Source of the DNA: Nymphaea colorata
Lineage: Eukaryota > Streptophyta > Magnoliopsida > Nymphaeales > Nymphaeaceae
NCBI RefSeq assembly: GCF_008831285.2
Contig: NC_045138.2
Span: 11,918,571 to 11,978,570 of the forward strand
DNA length: 60,000 bases
Direction: 5' to 3'
The position numbers were made by a program, and so were the translations under genes. The stretch's first letter is position 1, and the number at the start of each line of letters is the position of its first letter. The notes under the pieces are model-generated. The model did not search any database, was not told the origin of the DNA, and saw only the letters and a list, made by a program, of their open reading frames with translations. Below, in pieces: positions 22,421 through 33,879 of this stretch.

Positions 22421-23122
22421 AATAGATGATGCGTAAATGTTTGAGACAAGATTTTATTGTTGGTTTGCTAATCCTTATCTTTCCTTGGATATGGATTACG
22501 TTTCCTTTGAAGTTGTGCCTTCCCATTTTGTGAAAAGATGTTTTCTTGTTCCTCCTCTAATGTACGTTTGCTACAGAGTTATAATGGTGGGCAATTAATC
22601 AAACAGAGGTTCTTTTCCTCCCGTGGATGTAGGCAAACATGTAGAACCATGTAAAGCAAGTGTTCTATTGTGTGTTGGCTTCCAAGTTCTCAAACTCATG
22701 CTTTTTAACAGTTTCTATTGATGCGGAACATAACATCAATGCAGTAAATGTCAATGATGCATTCACATAGGCGAAATGTGCAATTCCAGTGAAGGTCGAC
22801 TTTTATCGATGTGAAATACAAAATGTCACTGACAATTGTTTTTTATGTCTTGTGCTCATAGTGTGGATCTCGTGTGCTAAAATTTTGATAGTTTCATTGA
22901 TATGTCTCTTTGCTCATTAAAAATTGCCTTTCATTGACGCAACTTTTCGCGTCATAGGACATTGTCACCGCCATAGACTTATCTGGTGAATATTGCCACC
23001 ACTATACAATAAATTGTTAAACGCGCAGAGCCATTCTGCCTAGCACGGGGATTCTGGGTTCTTAGCTGCTTGGCCAACAACTTAGGCAAGAAAAAGAGAA
23101 CAAAGATAACAGAACAAAAATG

Positions 23123-23162
<40 letters not shown>

Positions 23163-24560
23163 GAATAGAAAAAAATGAGAAATAAAAGAAGAAAAAACAA
23201 GAAAAGAAAATTCAGGATAAAATGACAGTGATACTCATTCCTTTTTTAGGAGAGTGAACAAGCAATTGTCAACTTGATAAGTTATATAACATGTGCAAGA
23301 ATGAAAATCTATATTTTCTAACGTGATCAATAGCCACAATTCATCTTCTCTTGATGATACATGCCTCTCTCCAACGGTGGTTTTGACGTTCCTCCTCTGA
23401 TTGCTGTCTAATAAAGTAACTGCTGGTTTTCCTTTGCTTGACATGTTTTCCTTTTCTTCTCTTATTTTAACAGTTTTAGTCGGAAAATTCGGAAATATGA
23501 GGCTGGTTTTTTTACTATAACCAAAAGGCGGACTCCCTCAACGTAGTTTATTGCGACCATGCGCCTCAAGGACATGACTTTTACGAGTTTGAATATTCTC
23601 TTACGATGGGGATAAATGGTTTAATGTCGACACCCCTCTAACAATCTCAATTGTTACCCAATATAAGACACTGTTTTGCCAGGTTTCATAGAACGAATCT
23701 GCTTGAGACCTAATTATAACAAGCACAAATGCAAATGGTAAGTAGCTAAGGATGCACAGCTCCAAGCACAGCAGATTAAAATTAACTGGGAACTTGGGCC
23801 CCTAATTTGGATAAATTTTCTCTGTATAAACGTCCGATAACTAACAGAACTATTAACATCCAAATTAAGTGCATGCTTCCACTAGTGGTTTGAATCCTTC
23901 CAGAGTCTTCCAGCATGATCTTCAGCCATCTGCTTTTCCATTTAGTGCGAAGAACATGTGGAAAATGAAGGAAAGCAACCACTCAAGCATGCTGTCATCT
24001 GGATCTAAGTGGGTGCTCTCTGTCACTCTCTCTCTCTCTTTTTATCTTTCTCTGTGCGTGTGTCCGTGTGTTTTCCGCAGAAGGCGATAAGGAGTGATGT
24101 ATCTGCAAGTAGAGGGCAAAGGCTGAGTTTTAAGTGAGTACGGCCCTATTTTTACAACTTTTAGGTGGTAAAGGCTGACTCCGGCTTGGTGAAAAATTCT
24201 GCAGCAATGTCACCAGCAGCTTTCTTCAGTTCACTATAGTTATAGTGAGAGACAGCCCAAAAGGCCCGTTGCATGTATAATAGTGCCAGCCAAGTGGGAA
24301 GGCAGAGGTAAATGATAATCCGGCCCCCTCAGACAGTAAACAAGTTATACGCCTTTCTGCAGTAAATGATGAAGTACCATTTGTCTGGTTATTGCTCCCA
24401 ACCCAGTTGGATGAATGTGGATAAGCTCGGGTCGTTGCACTCAGGACATCTGCTACCAAATTGAATCAAAAGGGTTACTAATGTATCAGAATATAAAAAA
24501 ACGTCAAGTATAATAGTTATCTGATCTTGTCAGATAACTGCGCTCCTAAACTAAGTCATC
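22421..24560. other. Intergenic; possible LTR remains and a (GA)16 microsatellite
   Basis: The first 250 bases may be LTR or 3' untranslated DNA of the preceding copia element. Near 22,930-22,970 a short dyad (GACGC...GCGTC) looks like part of an old DNA element. No gene is recognised between 23,230 and 24,560. Confidence 0.4.
23126..23157. repeat. (GA)16 microsatellite
   Basis: Uninterrupted GA dinucleotides. The serine/leucine reading frame on the minus strand is produced by this repeat and is not a gene. Confidence 0.95.
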
Positions 24561-24679
24561 TGAGTAGAGCTGGGGGTATGGATACAGCAGGGGTACAGGC
24601 TCGGTGGTATGGCTTAAGATCGTTACAATAAAAAGATCATCATGGTCGAAAATGCTAATGTTAATATATCCTATTTAGA

Positions 24680-25060
24680 TTGCATATTTACTGAACTGTT
24701 CTTAGAAGTCAGATATGAAAAAAACAAATTAATATCTGAATAAAAAATTGGATCAGATCCTTAAATGAAATGACATCTGATTAACTTCGGATTTGGATCT
24801 GCATAAATATCCTATCAGATTCGGATTCATATCAAATTGGCTTTAAATAAATATCTTGTATTCAATGATCTTGTATTTTGAAAATTGGCCAAATCCAAAT
24901 CAAAATTTGGATTCCGATTCAGATATGAATGTAAAAATTGGATTTGGATTGTGAAATCAGATTGAGGATTCGCATTGAGATGTGAATTTTCTTTCTTTAT
25001 ATTCAAACCCAAATATATGGATATCCGAATAAGTAAATATAGTTAAAGGTATATCAAATT
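24680..25060. repeat. AT-rich degenerate GGATT/GAT-motif block
   Basis: Many loosely repeated GGATTTGGAT, GATTCGGAT and ATATCCGA words on both strands. It resembles the simple-sequence interior of some small plant DNA elements. No termini identified. Confidence 0.35.
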
Positions 25061-25495
25061 CAATGATCACTAGTTTAAAATTTAGATTAAAATGATGCTC
25101 ACTCAAACTGAATAAAAGAACGTATTCAATTGGTCCCCCGTACTCATGTCTAAGAGTAAGCTGACGTATCATCATATGCCAACTATACTCACCTACCCAT
25201 GTCTTGGAGGTGCAGATGCAAGTACTATGAGCGTCCAGGTTATTAATTAGCAAAGAAGCTAGTTTGTAAAGTGATACCTCTTTCTCTCTTAATCTCGAAG
25301 TGGAGGAAACTACTGGGAAGCTGGAACATGGATGCAAATCAGGCGATACCATCAATCATCATTAATGGTGATTTTGATTAATTGCCTTGCATCCATCATA
25401 TAGGATAGAGGGTCGAAGGCTGTACCTTCTACAGTTGCCCATACAAATGTTGTGATTTCATTGGTACATGTTGGATGGACTCCAGTTTTTAAAAT

Positions 25496-26467
25496 TTATG
25501 GAACAGTGCAATTCCCTGTCACAAACATTTGAAAAAGGAAATGTAATGAAAGAAGTTTGAAAATTTTCATGAAAATTTCGGTTAACACCATCATGATAGA
25601 AAGGTCTACCTTTAAAGCCACCAATTGGAATTGGATATTATTAAGAACTTGGATAATTTCATGAGAAAATGTTGTCCTAAATGTGCCTACCTCTAATGAA
25701 GGCACATCGTTCGAGAAGATAATTTGAGATAAGATTGCCCTCACTATGCCAGCTAGAATATGAGAGATAATGTATGAAGAATTAGAAAGCATAATCAGGT
25801 GAAACTCATATGGCCTCAAGGCATCTTCTTTTTCTGCAATCAAGGCGATGAGTGATTTGTTGATCTTTCTTATCAATCTCCCAGTTTGAAAGAAAACTAT
25901 GATAGCAAGGAAAACATCCTTTCCCACTATATTCCAAAACTGCTTGTAGAAATCTACAAAAAAAAAAAAAAAACCCTGGACCAGAAGAGCTACATTTACT
26001 ATAGAGAAAACAACTTTCCTAATCTCCTCTTCGCTGACAGAAGAGAGAAGAGTTTCATTTTCTTCATCATTTACTAACTTGCCTTTAGTTAATTCATCCA
26101 TTAATACCCCCAAAGAATTGTCTTCAGACTGGAGGGAGGAAAAATAAGATTCACAAATACCTCTAATAACTAAGGGGCCTTCCATCTGAGTGATTCGATT
26201 GGTGTGTCCTCTATTTCTGACCAATTCATGAAAAAATTTGGTACGGCCTCCCTCTTTCATCCATTTAGCCATAGTTTTTTGCTTCCAAAGGAGCCCCTCT
26301 TCCAATGAGCCTAGCATTTCCTTTTTTATGGTAATTTCATGTTCAGATAAGGCATCATCATCATGAACTTTCACCACCTGTAATTCCAATTTTTTGGTGA
26401 GATTCTTGACCTTTTCAGACACATTCCCACCATGACGTTTGTTCCATTTAGAAAAACCAACTCTCAC
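25496..26467 (-). pseudogene. L1-type LINE ORF2: linker and reverse transcriptase start
   Basis: One long minus-strand frame. Early residues hold the plant L1 linker motif WMKEGGRTKFFHELVRNR (normally W-x-K-E-G-D-R-N-T-K-F-F-H), then SVSEEEIRKVVFSI, which starts the RT domain. The usual KAPGPDG is replaced by a poly-Phe stretch encoded by a long A run near 25,960-25,975. RT blocks follow (DFYKQFWNIVGKD, INKSLIALIAEKEDA, SSYIISHILAGIVR). The frame then runs on without the catalytic Asp pair, ending at about 25,496. Truncated and inactive. It continues the endonuclease relic at 26,518-28,000 upstream on the same strand. Confidence 0.85.
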
Positions 26468-26517
26468 TGTCTAATTTGGCAGTCACCTTGATCATTCAAC
26501 AGCCTTGGACTGATATG

Positions 26518-26823
26518 TTACACTTCACTGTAACAATCTAATGGCAGCTGTCCCTCCCCCACCTCCACCCAAAAAAATAAACATTTGAGTAACTTCTTAC
26601 CAAATAGACAGTTCAAGGGATAACACAAACAAAATATAAGACTATGATTAGAAATGAACCACAGGTGGATTTGAAGTATAGTTGTACCTTCAAAACAGTT
26701 CAGCCATTGACTGTTCACCAGACACCAATCAAGTCTACAAAGGATCTTCTTTGGACAAAACCTGTTCACGGACCAGGTATACTGACACATATCTTCCAAT
26801 ATTGTTAAATTGCAATCATGCAA
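26518..26823 (-). pseudogene. LINE endonuclease C-terminal part, minus-strand copy
   Basis: Contains YTWSVNRF, KKILCRLDWCLVNSQW and IHLWFISNHSLIF, matching the end of the plant L1 endonuclease (F-T-W-x-N, R-L-D-R-x-L-V-N-x-x-W, S-D-H-S). The catalytic S-D-H has become S-N-H. It lies directly upstream, in reading direction, of the RT piece at 25,496-26,467. Confidence 0.8.
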
Positions 26824-27258
26824 TAAAGAAGAGAAGGCGACACAAAAGCTTTAGTTAGGAGAGCGACCTGTCTTGTCCCCTGCATTCCTCAATGCATTGT
26901 AGTCTCCAATGATAATACAAGGGAAGTTCCATTGAGCGATGACAATATGATGTACTTCGATGAATTAGCCATCCCTAATCAATAGATGCAGATTCATATA
27001 GCACCGATAACTATAAATTTAAGTCCATTTTCTTTCCTTTCTAGGCCACAGATAGAAACCAACATCTCATGGGGAGAGGATGCCAAGCCCTAATGATGCG
27101 AACACCAGACATACAACAACAGCCATTTAAGAACCAAGCCATTTGGTGATATTGATTGGTGTCTGGTAAACAATCCGTAAACATGTTTTATTCAAAGAAG
27201 ATCTTTTGTAGATTTGATTGGTGTCAGGTGAACAGTCAATGGTTGAATTGTTTTGAAG

Positions 27259-27266
27259 GTAGAACC
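27259..27266. other. 8-bp target duplication, left (hAT-like element)
   Basis: GTAGAACC, repeated exactly at 27,613-27,620. Confidence 0.8.
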
Positions 27267-27612
27267 CTAAGTCACCATACTCTTCTATTTTACTGCCGCA
27301 CCCGAGTTGCATCGAGTCGGGTGCGCACCGGACATGGGTGTGGCTCCGACTTACACCCGAGCCCAGTTAGAATGTCATATTACTAAATTACTTTTGTAAC
27401 ATATGTTGTTCTGATAGTTTCCTATACAATACAATTATTCAAGTATGTTATATGCATTAATAACTAAATTGTAATAATAATATATGCATGCTTATTCTGT
27501 TATATATATAATAAATTAAAAAAAATAATAATAATAAAATACCCTCACCGCACCGCCGCACCTAAATTTTTTGAGATATACCGCTCCGGCACCCCGCACT
27601 CTGGTGACATAG
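27267..27612. mobile_element. 346-bp hAT-like non-autonomous element
   Basis: Starts CTAAGTCACCA and ends TGGTGACATAG (reverse complement CTATGTCACCA), so the inverted ends match at 10 of 11 positions. It is bounded by the exact 8-bp duplication GTAGAACC, which fits the hAT superfamily. A perfect dyad GCACCCGA / TCGGGTGC lies at 27,298-27,305 and 27,317-27,324. The centre is AT-rich with AAT and TA runs. No coding capacity. The ends resemble those of the element at 57,555-58,415 (shared CTATGTCAC). Confidence 0.8.
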
Positions 27613-27793
27613 GTAGAACCAAACTTCAAATCCACCTATGGTTTGTTTCTGATCACAGTCTTTTATTTGTGTTAGTGTTCCCTTGAACGGTCTACTTAGT
27701 AAGAAGTTACTCATATATTTACTTTTTTTTTTTATGAGGGAGAAGGAAGCTGCCAATAGATTGTTAGAGAGAAGTTCAGCCACTGACTGTTTA

Positions 27794-27990
27794 TCAAACA
27801 CCAATCAATTCTACAAAGGATCTTCTTTGAACAAAACTTGTTAATGGACTGTGGCTACAAAGGATCTTCTTTGCACAAAACCTGTTAACAAAACCAAGAA
27901 AGACCACATCAGGATTCTCATTGTGTAGCATAGTCATGAGAGTATACCTGGCAGTGCTTCGAACCAGGCCTATCACATTCCATGTTGTAA
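27794..27990 (-). pseudogene. LINE endonuclease N-terminus
   Basis: The minus strand reads ITTWNVIGLVRSTARYTL and then NENPDVVFL, the start of a plant L1 apurinic-type endonuclease (normally I-x-x-W-N-V-R-G-L). It is joined near 27,890 directly to VNRFCAKKIL, a later endonuclease segment, so the catalytic middle is deleted. The word AAAGGATCTTCTTTG recurs at about 26,738, 27,813 and 27,858, pointing to repeated local rearrangement. Confidence 0.7.
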
Positions 27991-28849
27991 TCTTTATGTG
28001 AAGAATGCAAGGGAGTAGGTGACATATGGCTCACCTCTCAAGCAAAGTCCTTCACCTGCAAGGAATCTGAAGTAGAACTATAGTCTCCGCCCCCAGAACT
28101 TGCGCTGCTGACCTCCTTGCACACCTCATTTCCCTAACTGAGTCTTCTTGATGGGTAGATGCTAAAGAGTTTTGAATATCTACTAAGGTCTTGCACTCAA
28201 ATAAAGATGTACAGGTCTTTAAACTGCAGCCTCTTGTTTCTACCATGTTTATGCTTTGGGGAAGCTGAAGAGGAATTATCACCATTCCCCTTTGACTTTG
28301 ACAACTACTCCTTTGTAGTGGCAAAGGTATAACCATCAAGCAAATTCACCTTCACTAAGGGAAAAGGGAAAATCGAGGGAAGGTCTGCTGAACCAAATGG
28401 ATTCAGTCAAGGCTTTCTAGGAGTGTCAAAATGGAAGAGATGCAAGAGAGCCCATCTTTATCGAGTCCACTTGACCATAGAAGGATTTAACCAATGGCTG
28501 TCCTAAGTAGAAATCGCCATATTCGCTAGAGGATTTAGCAAGTGGATGTTGGACCCGACTGACCCCAGCTTCTCTAACTCTAGCATCCTCTTTTGGGCTA
28601 TCTTCATGATCTTCTTTGCCAGAGAGGGCATTGTCTCATTCTCATGTGTGGAATGAGATACTACTTTCTCTTCAACAATAGAAGTCGGCAGGCCAACAAA
28701 CTATTGTTATAGTGATCTGTTCGGGACTTTAGTAAGGGCTAGTCACCTTTGGGTCTTCTTCTCTTTGGTTGAACCTCTATCCATGGGGCTGGATCAATTT
28801 CATTTTGTACACTTAAAGCAGCAACTCTAGAATATGAGAGCTATACTTA

Positions 28850-29550
28850 CTTATGTCGTAGAATCTTATTCTGCCCTCATAATGGATGGCTTGAATAATG
28901 GTCATACCCTCTGCAATCACTAGCTCCACTTCACACACCGATTGAAAATGCAAGGGTACTTCCATGCAAATACATGCATAACTAGACACTAAATGGGGAT
29001 AGTGAAAACATCAATCGCCACTAAAGTGCCATTGGGGGAGTTTGCAAATGCCCTAAAAATTTGCTCATTTTAGAGAATAGGCATGAATATAGGGAGCTGA
29101 ACCCAAATGGAGATGCAAAAGACATTCTCAATAGTCATGTCTAGGGATGGAGACCATATGTTTACCACAAAATGTTTACCTAAAATCCTCTAGGATCATC
29201 ACATTCCACACATCCTCAGGTTAGGAAAAATGGATTTAAGAAACTACCAGACCCAGAGCCATAAACAAAGGAGATAGACTTCTATGCCTTCTTGAGCGTC
29301 TCTACTGCAAACTTGATATCTACACTTACCCGCTTGATACCATAAAAGAAACACCCAATGACCGACTAGTGGAATGGCTGGTTCAAGTGTTCAAAGGTTG
29401 TCTTGGGGATGACGATACATGGACAGCCTCCCGAGTGAACTACTTCTAGGTTTTGGACATCTTGAATTTAGGATTTCCTTGAACCATCAACCACGGCTAC
29501 CCAGGAGGCTGCAAATGAATGCCTTTAGCTATTTCAAAATCCATTACCAA
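28850..29550 (-). pseudogene. LINE ORF1 (DUF4283-type RNA-binding protein) relic
   Basis: On the minus strand, pieces read ISIWVQLPIFMP, IFRAFANSPNGTLVAIDVFT and YACICMEVPLHFQSVCEVEL. These correspond to the plant LINE ORF1 pattern W-V-x-L-P-x-L-P, then I-G-x-P-L-x-V-D, then Y-A-R-V-C-V-E-x-D. Frame changes separate them, and the zinc knuckle is not clear. Together with the endonuclease and RT pieces downstream it defines one minus-strand LINE of about 4 kb. The stretch 28,000-28,850 should be the ORF1 tail and ORF1-ORF2 spacer; I see no clean domain there. Confidence 0.65.
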
Positions 29551-29821
29551 ACACACCCCCTACTCAATGATCGACAACCTAGGGGCTAATGCTCACCTTG
29601 AAGGGCCGTTGATGGCTATTTTCTCATCTGTCACAGTTGAAACCCTTGCTCGAACCTTTCTCTCTCTGCTTTCCTACATGTAATCACCTCAAATTTTTTC
29701 AAAAAGAATGTCTTCTTTTATTAAAAATAAAAACCCAATTTTTGGATCTAAATTGGTTCAAAGCCACAATCCAAATCCAAATTAGATTCAAAAACCCAAA
29801 TTCAAATCCAAATCAAGCATT

Positions 29822-30245
29822 TGAGACCCATTTGCCCTTCTTTTTGATAAAAAAACCTCCTTTTAGAGGGTGATTTTGGTCTTTTTGGTAGACAAGACCT
29901 ATTTGTCCCTCCTTTTTGACAAAGAACCTCCTTTTAGAGGGTGATTTTGATCTTTTTGGTGAACAAGACCCATTTGCCCCTCTTTTTTGACAAAGAACCT
30001 CCTTTTAGAGGATGATTTTGATCTTTTTGGTGAACAAGACCCATTTGCCCCTCCTTTTTGATAAAGAACCTCCTTTTAGAGGACGATTTTGGTCTGTTTG
30101 GTAAACAAGACTCATTTGCCTTTTCTTTTTGACAAAGAACCTCATTTTGGAGGGTGATTTTGGTTTTTTTTTTGTAAACAAGACTCATTTACCCTTTCTT
30201 TTAACAAAAAAGCATTCTTTTAGAGGGCGATTTTAGTCTTTTACA
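29822..30245. repeat. 71-bp tandem minisatellite, about six units
   Basis: The phrase ACCTCCTTTTAGAGG recurs at 29,855, 29,926, 29,997, 30,068 and (changed) 30,139 and 30,211, a spacing of 71, 71, 71, 71 and 72. Each unit also carries GATTTTGGTCTTTTTGGT and ACAAGACCCATTTGCCC. Because 71 is not divisible by three, the 84-residue Lys-rich frame on the minus strand changes phase every unit and is an artefact. Outer units are more diverged. Confidence 0.9.
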
Positions 30246-30284
30246 AAAAAAATTTAAATTTTAGGTTTTGGCTCCAAAATCCTC

Positions 30285-30292
30285 TATAAATA
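30285..30292 (+). promoter_or_regulatory. TATA box of a putative LTR-like promoter
   Basis: TATAAATA lies 40 bases downstream of the 71-bp repeat array and about 47 bases upstream of a strong stem-loop, so transcription would start near 30,320. Confidence 0.5.
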
Positions 30293-30331
30293 CCTCCCAC
30301 TTCCCCCCTGTTGGGCAAGATTGGCCCTTGG

Positions 30332-30374
30332 GAGAAACTCTAGTGTATTTTCACTTGAACACTTAGAGTTTCTC
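30332..30374 (+). other. Stem-loop in the predicted leader
   Basis: Arms GAGAAACTCTAGTGT (30,332-30,346) and ACACTTAGAGTTTCTC (30,359-30,374) pair along their whole length apart from one bulged base, with a 12-nt loop. Confidence 0.75.
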
Positions 30375-30529
30375 TTGAGCTTCCTCTTCAACTTGGAGCA
30401 ACCTACAACCCTCTTGGAGGCATTATCTTGGAGCTTCACTCAATGGGATTTTCAAGCTAAGGTGTTCATTTTCTCTAAGCTTTTCTAATTTATATGTATG
30501 TAATCTAAACCGTAGTCCATTCTTTATTT

Positions 30530-31175
30530 TCTTCCCTCTCATTTTCATCTCCCCATGGCCAAAGGAGATAGTTCTCTCTTTCCCTATTTTAGAGTCAAAA
30601 GGCTATGCTCGAGTGCACCGGGAGCATAAGAAGATGAGATGATCTTTCATTTCAAGCTTAAATCATGCTTTCTATTTTATTAAATATGACATTGTCTTTC
30701 ATTTTTCATGTTCTTCTCATCTTCATCTCCTGGCCAAAGGAGATAGCACTCAATCTCTATTTTAGAGACAAGTGGCTATGCTCGAGTGCACCGAGAGCAT
30801 GGAAAGATGAGATGATCTTTCATTTCAAGCTTAAATCATGCTTTTTATTTTATTAAATATAATATTTTCATTTTTCATGTTCTTTTCATCTTCATCTCCT
30901 CATGGTCAAAGGAGACAACACTCAATCTCTATTTTAGAGACAGGAAGCTATGCTCAAGTGCACCGGGAGCATGGAAAGATGAGATGATCTTTCATTTCAT
31001 GTTTAAATCATATTTTCTATTAAATATGATATTGTCTTTATTTTCTTCTCATCTTCAACTCCCCATGGCCAAAGGAGATAGCACTCAATCTCTTCTTAGA
31101 GACAAGAGGCTATGCTCAAGTGCATCGGGAGCATGGAAAGATGAGATGATCCTTCTTTTCATAATTATATTATGC
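30530..31175. repeat. Four-copy tandem repeat, 163-175 bp period
   Basis: The landmark GGCCAAAGGAGATA (or a near match) occurs at 30,557, 30,732, 30,904 and 31,067. Each unit then runs through CAATCTCTATTTTAGAGAC, GGCTATGCTCGAGTGCACC, GGGAGCATGGAAAGATGAG and ATGATCTTTCATTTCAAGC. Unit length drops from 175 to 163 by small deletions. There is no coding signal, and short frames differ between units. Confidence 0.9.
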
Positions 31176-31203
31176 CCTCCTAGTTGAATCTTTCTCTTCC
31201 TAT

Positions 31204-31207
<4 letters not shown>

Positions 31208-31246
<39 letters not shown>
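31208..31246. repeat. (CT)n microsatellite
   Basis: About 19 CT dinucleotides directly after the ~170-bp repeat array. Confidence 0.95.
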
Positions 31247-31248
<2 letters not shown>

Positions 31249-31249
31249 T

Positions 31250-33870
31250 CCTTGAATATTGTTCATGTATCACTCATGCATAATTTTTTAGTTTTCCGTT
31301 TATATGTGAATGTATGATGAGAATGAGAGTGTGGCTTGGGGTTCTTCATTTTATCTTATTATTAATTTTTGAGGTTGGGAATTGTCCAACCCGGAGAAAC
31401 CTTCACGAATATGTACATGTTAAAAATATATTCTCATGTCATTGCGTATAAGTTTCCTTCATAATTACCCCATTATGAATCGTAATGAGTGTCTCGTTAT
31501 ATTGCTTGTTTTCTTCCATACCTAATGGTGGAAGAAATATATCCCTTGTAATAACTAAGTAATAACATTCTATAAATCATAGTTTCCAAAACATTTTCAA
31601 AACTAACATCCTAATATGGCCTTAGGGACTTAGCTTAGACTCTTGCATGAGTACAAGCTCCCTTCCGGCCCACATTGAACTTGAAGTTAGTAATCTTAAG
31701 TTATTCCTTGATTTCTAATATTGTGAAAGCACATATATATATATATATATATATACATATTATATACATCCATGCACACATGATGATCCCCTCATCTTTC
31801 TCTCTTTATGCTTTCACTTTTCATTTTACAAATTTTCATATATGCATGAATGTGTATGCATATGTGATCTATTTCCTTTCTTTCGAATATTTCATTCCTC
31901 TTTTCAAGACAAATATCTCCACTTATGAAATTTCTTATACATACCCATATATACGTATGTATATTTTTTTTTCAATTAAAACCTCTCTTTTTCTCTTCAA
32001 ATTAATAAATCTTTTTCTCTTAAGTTTTCATATATGTGTATATATGATGATATGTACACATATATGCATGTCTTTCTCTATCTCTCTCTCTTTCTTTTCA
32101 TAAGAGTGTTTTATCTCTTGTATTCTTTTAACATTTTCCTCTCACGAACTTTCTATTTACCAACTTCATTAAGACCACAAACCAAATAATGACCTAATAT
32201 TGGAATCATGCTTGATGGTCTATAATCTCTATCCCTTTTAAAAAACTTTTCCTTCTTATATACAATAATTATAACAACAAAATCTTAGATGTATGTTGTG
32301 GTAGAAATGACTTTAGATGAATGTTGTGGTAGGAATGTTTTACATTCTTCCAATCATATAGAATAAATGCATCCATGCATTCTTACCCACTTTATTTCAC
32401 TTATGATCACAAGCACATCTCCAAAAGAGCTTAAGCAAGATGAGATATAGCTATAACTAGGTGGTAACCGAATTAAAGCAAAATCTCAAACCTACTTAAA
32501 GTCTTAAGAGAACACTAAAGTGATTTCAAAAGCTTTTCAAATGATATTTACTAATCCCACTTTTTCCTCAAAAAATTTCACATTTTCAAGCAACTCTTCA
32601 ATAGTCTTTTCAAAATTTTGAAACATCAAACTTTCAATATTTTGTACACCGCATATAGAATCAAAAGGATGTTTAAGTTAAAATGAAATGCATCAATGAT
32701 GAACATAGCCCTTGGATTGATAACCTCCAGTAAAGGCACCAGGAATGGTTGACCCTCGTACCGACGGGCGAGTCCCTTTCTCTTTTATTTTCAAATAAAA
32801 ATCTCATTTTTCTGGAACACTCTAAATACCAAAAATTTTGGGGATGCGAACACTACACAATCTCCTCTAGTACCAATGTCGTTCACTTGGCTTGCATTTG
32901 CTATCATTTTGAAGAACGATGGCTTAGGTTACCATCGTCACTACCATGCAAAAATTAAAGAAATAGGTGAAGCTTATGGACAAATACTAACAATTGAGCT
33001 CCCATCCTCCCAAAGGCATTTTTCGATTTTGCGAGCCCTAAAATTGATGAATCTTGCAGGATCGCCATCCACAAAAATTATAACACTCTTTTATTCACCA
33101 ACTTTTGGATCTATAATCTTTAAGAACAAGGTATTCATTTGTTATGATGTTAAAATCTCTTTTAGCTTACTGCTCAAATAAATTGGTATTCATGGGAATG
33201 ATTTCATCCTTATATTTACTCAAAGCTGTTGCTTCAGCTGATTGTCTATGAGATTCAACCTACAAACAATAACACATGAAAATAATAGCCTTAATATAAC
33301 TGAATACCAAAACCAAGGCAGAAAACATGTGAGGAACAAAAATATGAAATGGTAGTGCCAGCTTACCTTGACATGTGAAGCCATTGATCCAATATTTAAG
33401 CTGCATGTACAAGTAAGAGATGCACAACTTTTGTGTGCTTATCATATGTATTGAATAACTGGATATAAACTACCCATAATATAATAATTTGCATCAATTC
33501 AACATCCAAAACCCAATTAACTCAACATTAGACTTGAATGTCATCTAACAAACCAATAAATTAGTATACTATGCCAAGCAATGAATAATAAAAACATTTT
33601 GAATAATCCAAATCGGATATAAAGTCCAAAATGAACAAAAACATGTGTTCCTCCAGTAAGTTGTATGCTTCTACTATCAATCATGAGATATATCTTTAAA
33701 CCCACACATAAAATGTAAAAAATGTTAATCTAACTACATTATTTCACTAAAGTTCTTTTATGGAATACTATTAAGAAGCTGAACACAATAACTACATGAA
33801 ACTGTGCTTGTTGAAAGTGAGTCATCAAACCAAAGAAGGTTGTAATGCAATTGTCTAATTCAATCAACTT
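31250..33870. other. Non-coding AT-rich stretch after the repeat array
   Basis: Contains a (TA)n run at 31,733-31,755 and T/C-rich simple sequence to 32,100. The stretch 32,720-32,780 (GTTGACCCTCGTACCGACGG) has the feel of retrotransposon LTR or leader DNA, but I cannot assign it. Frames at 32,749-33,181 show no domain. Confidence 0.4.
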
Positions 33871-33879
33871 TGCAAGTTG

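Larger units (their letters stand above)
26572..27740. repeat. Inverted duplication of LINE endonuclease sequence
   Basis: The minus-strand segment 26,572-26,790 recurs in plus orientation at about 27,185-27,266 and 27,613-27,740, split by the small DNA element at 27,267-27,612. The plus arm translates as KKIFCRFDWCQVNSQWLNCFEG and then IHLWFVSDHS; it retains the S-D-H that the minus arm has lost. A transcript across it could fold into a long hairpin with the spacer 26,790-27,185 as a loop. Confidence 0.75.

Noticed and set aside
22979-23200. Minus-strand Ser/Leu-rich frame
   Set aside because: Produced by the (GA)16 microsatellite.
29934-30188. 84-residue Lys-rich minus-strand protein
   Set aside because: Made by the 71-bp tandem repeat; the repeat length is not a multiple of three, so the peptide does not repeat.
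29822-30245. CRISPR-like array
   Set aside because: The whole 71-bp unit is repeated with no unique spacers, and the genome is a plant.
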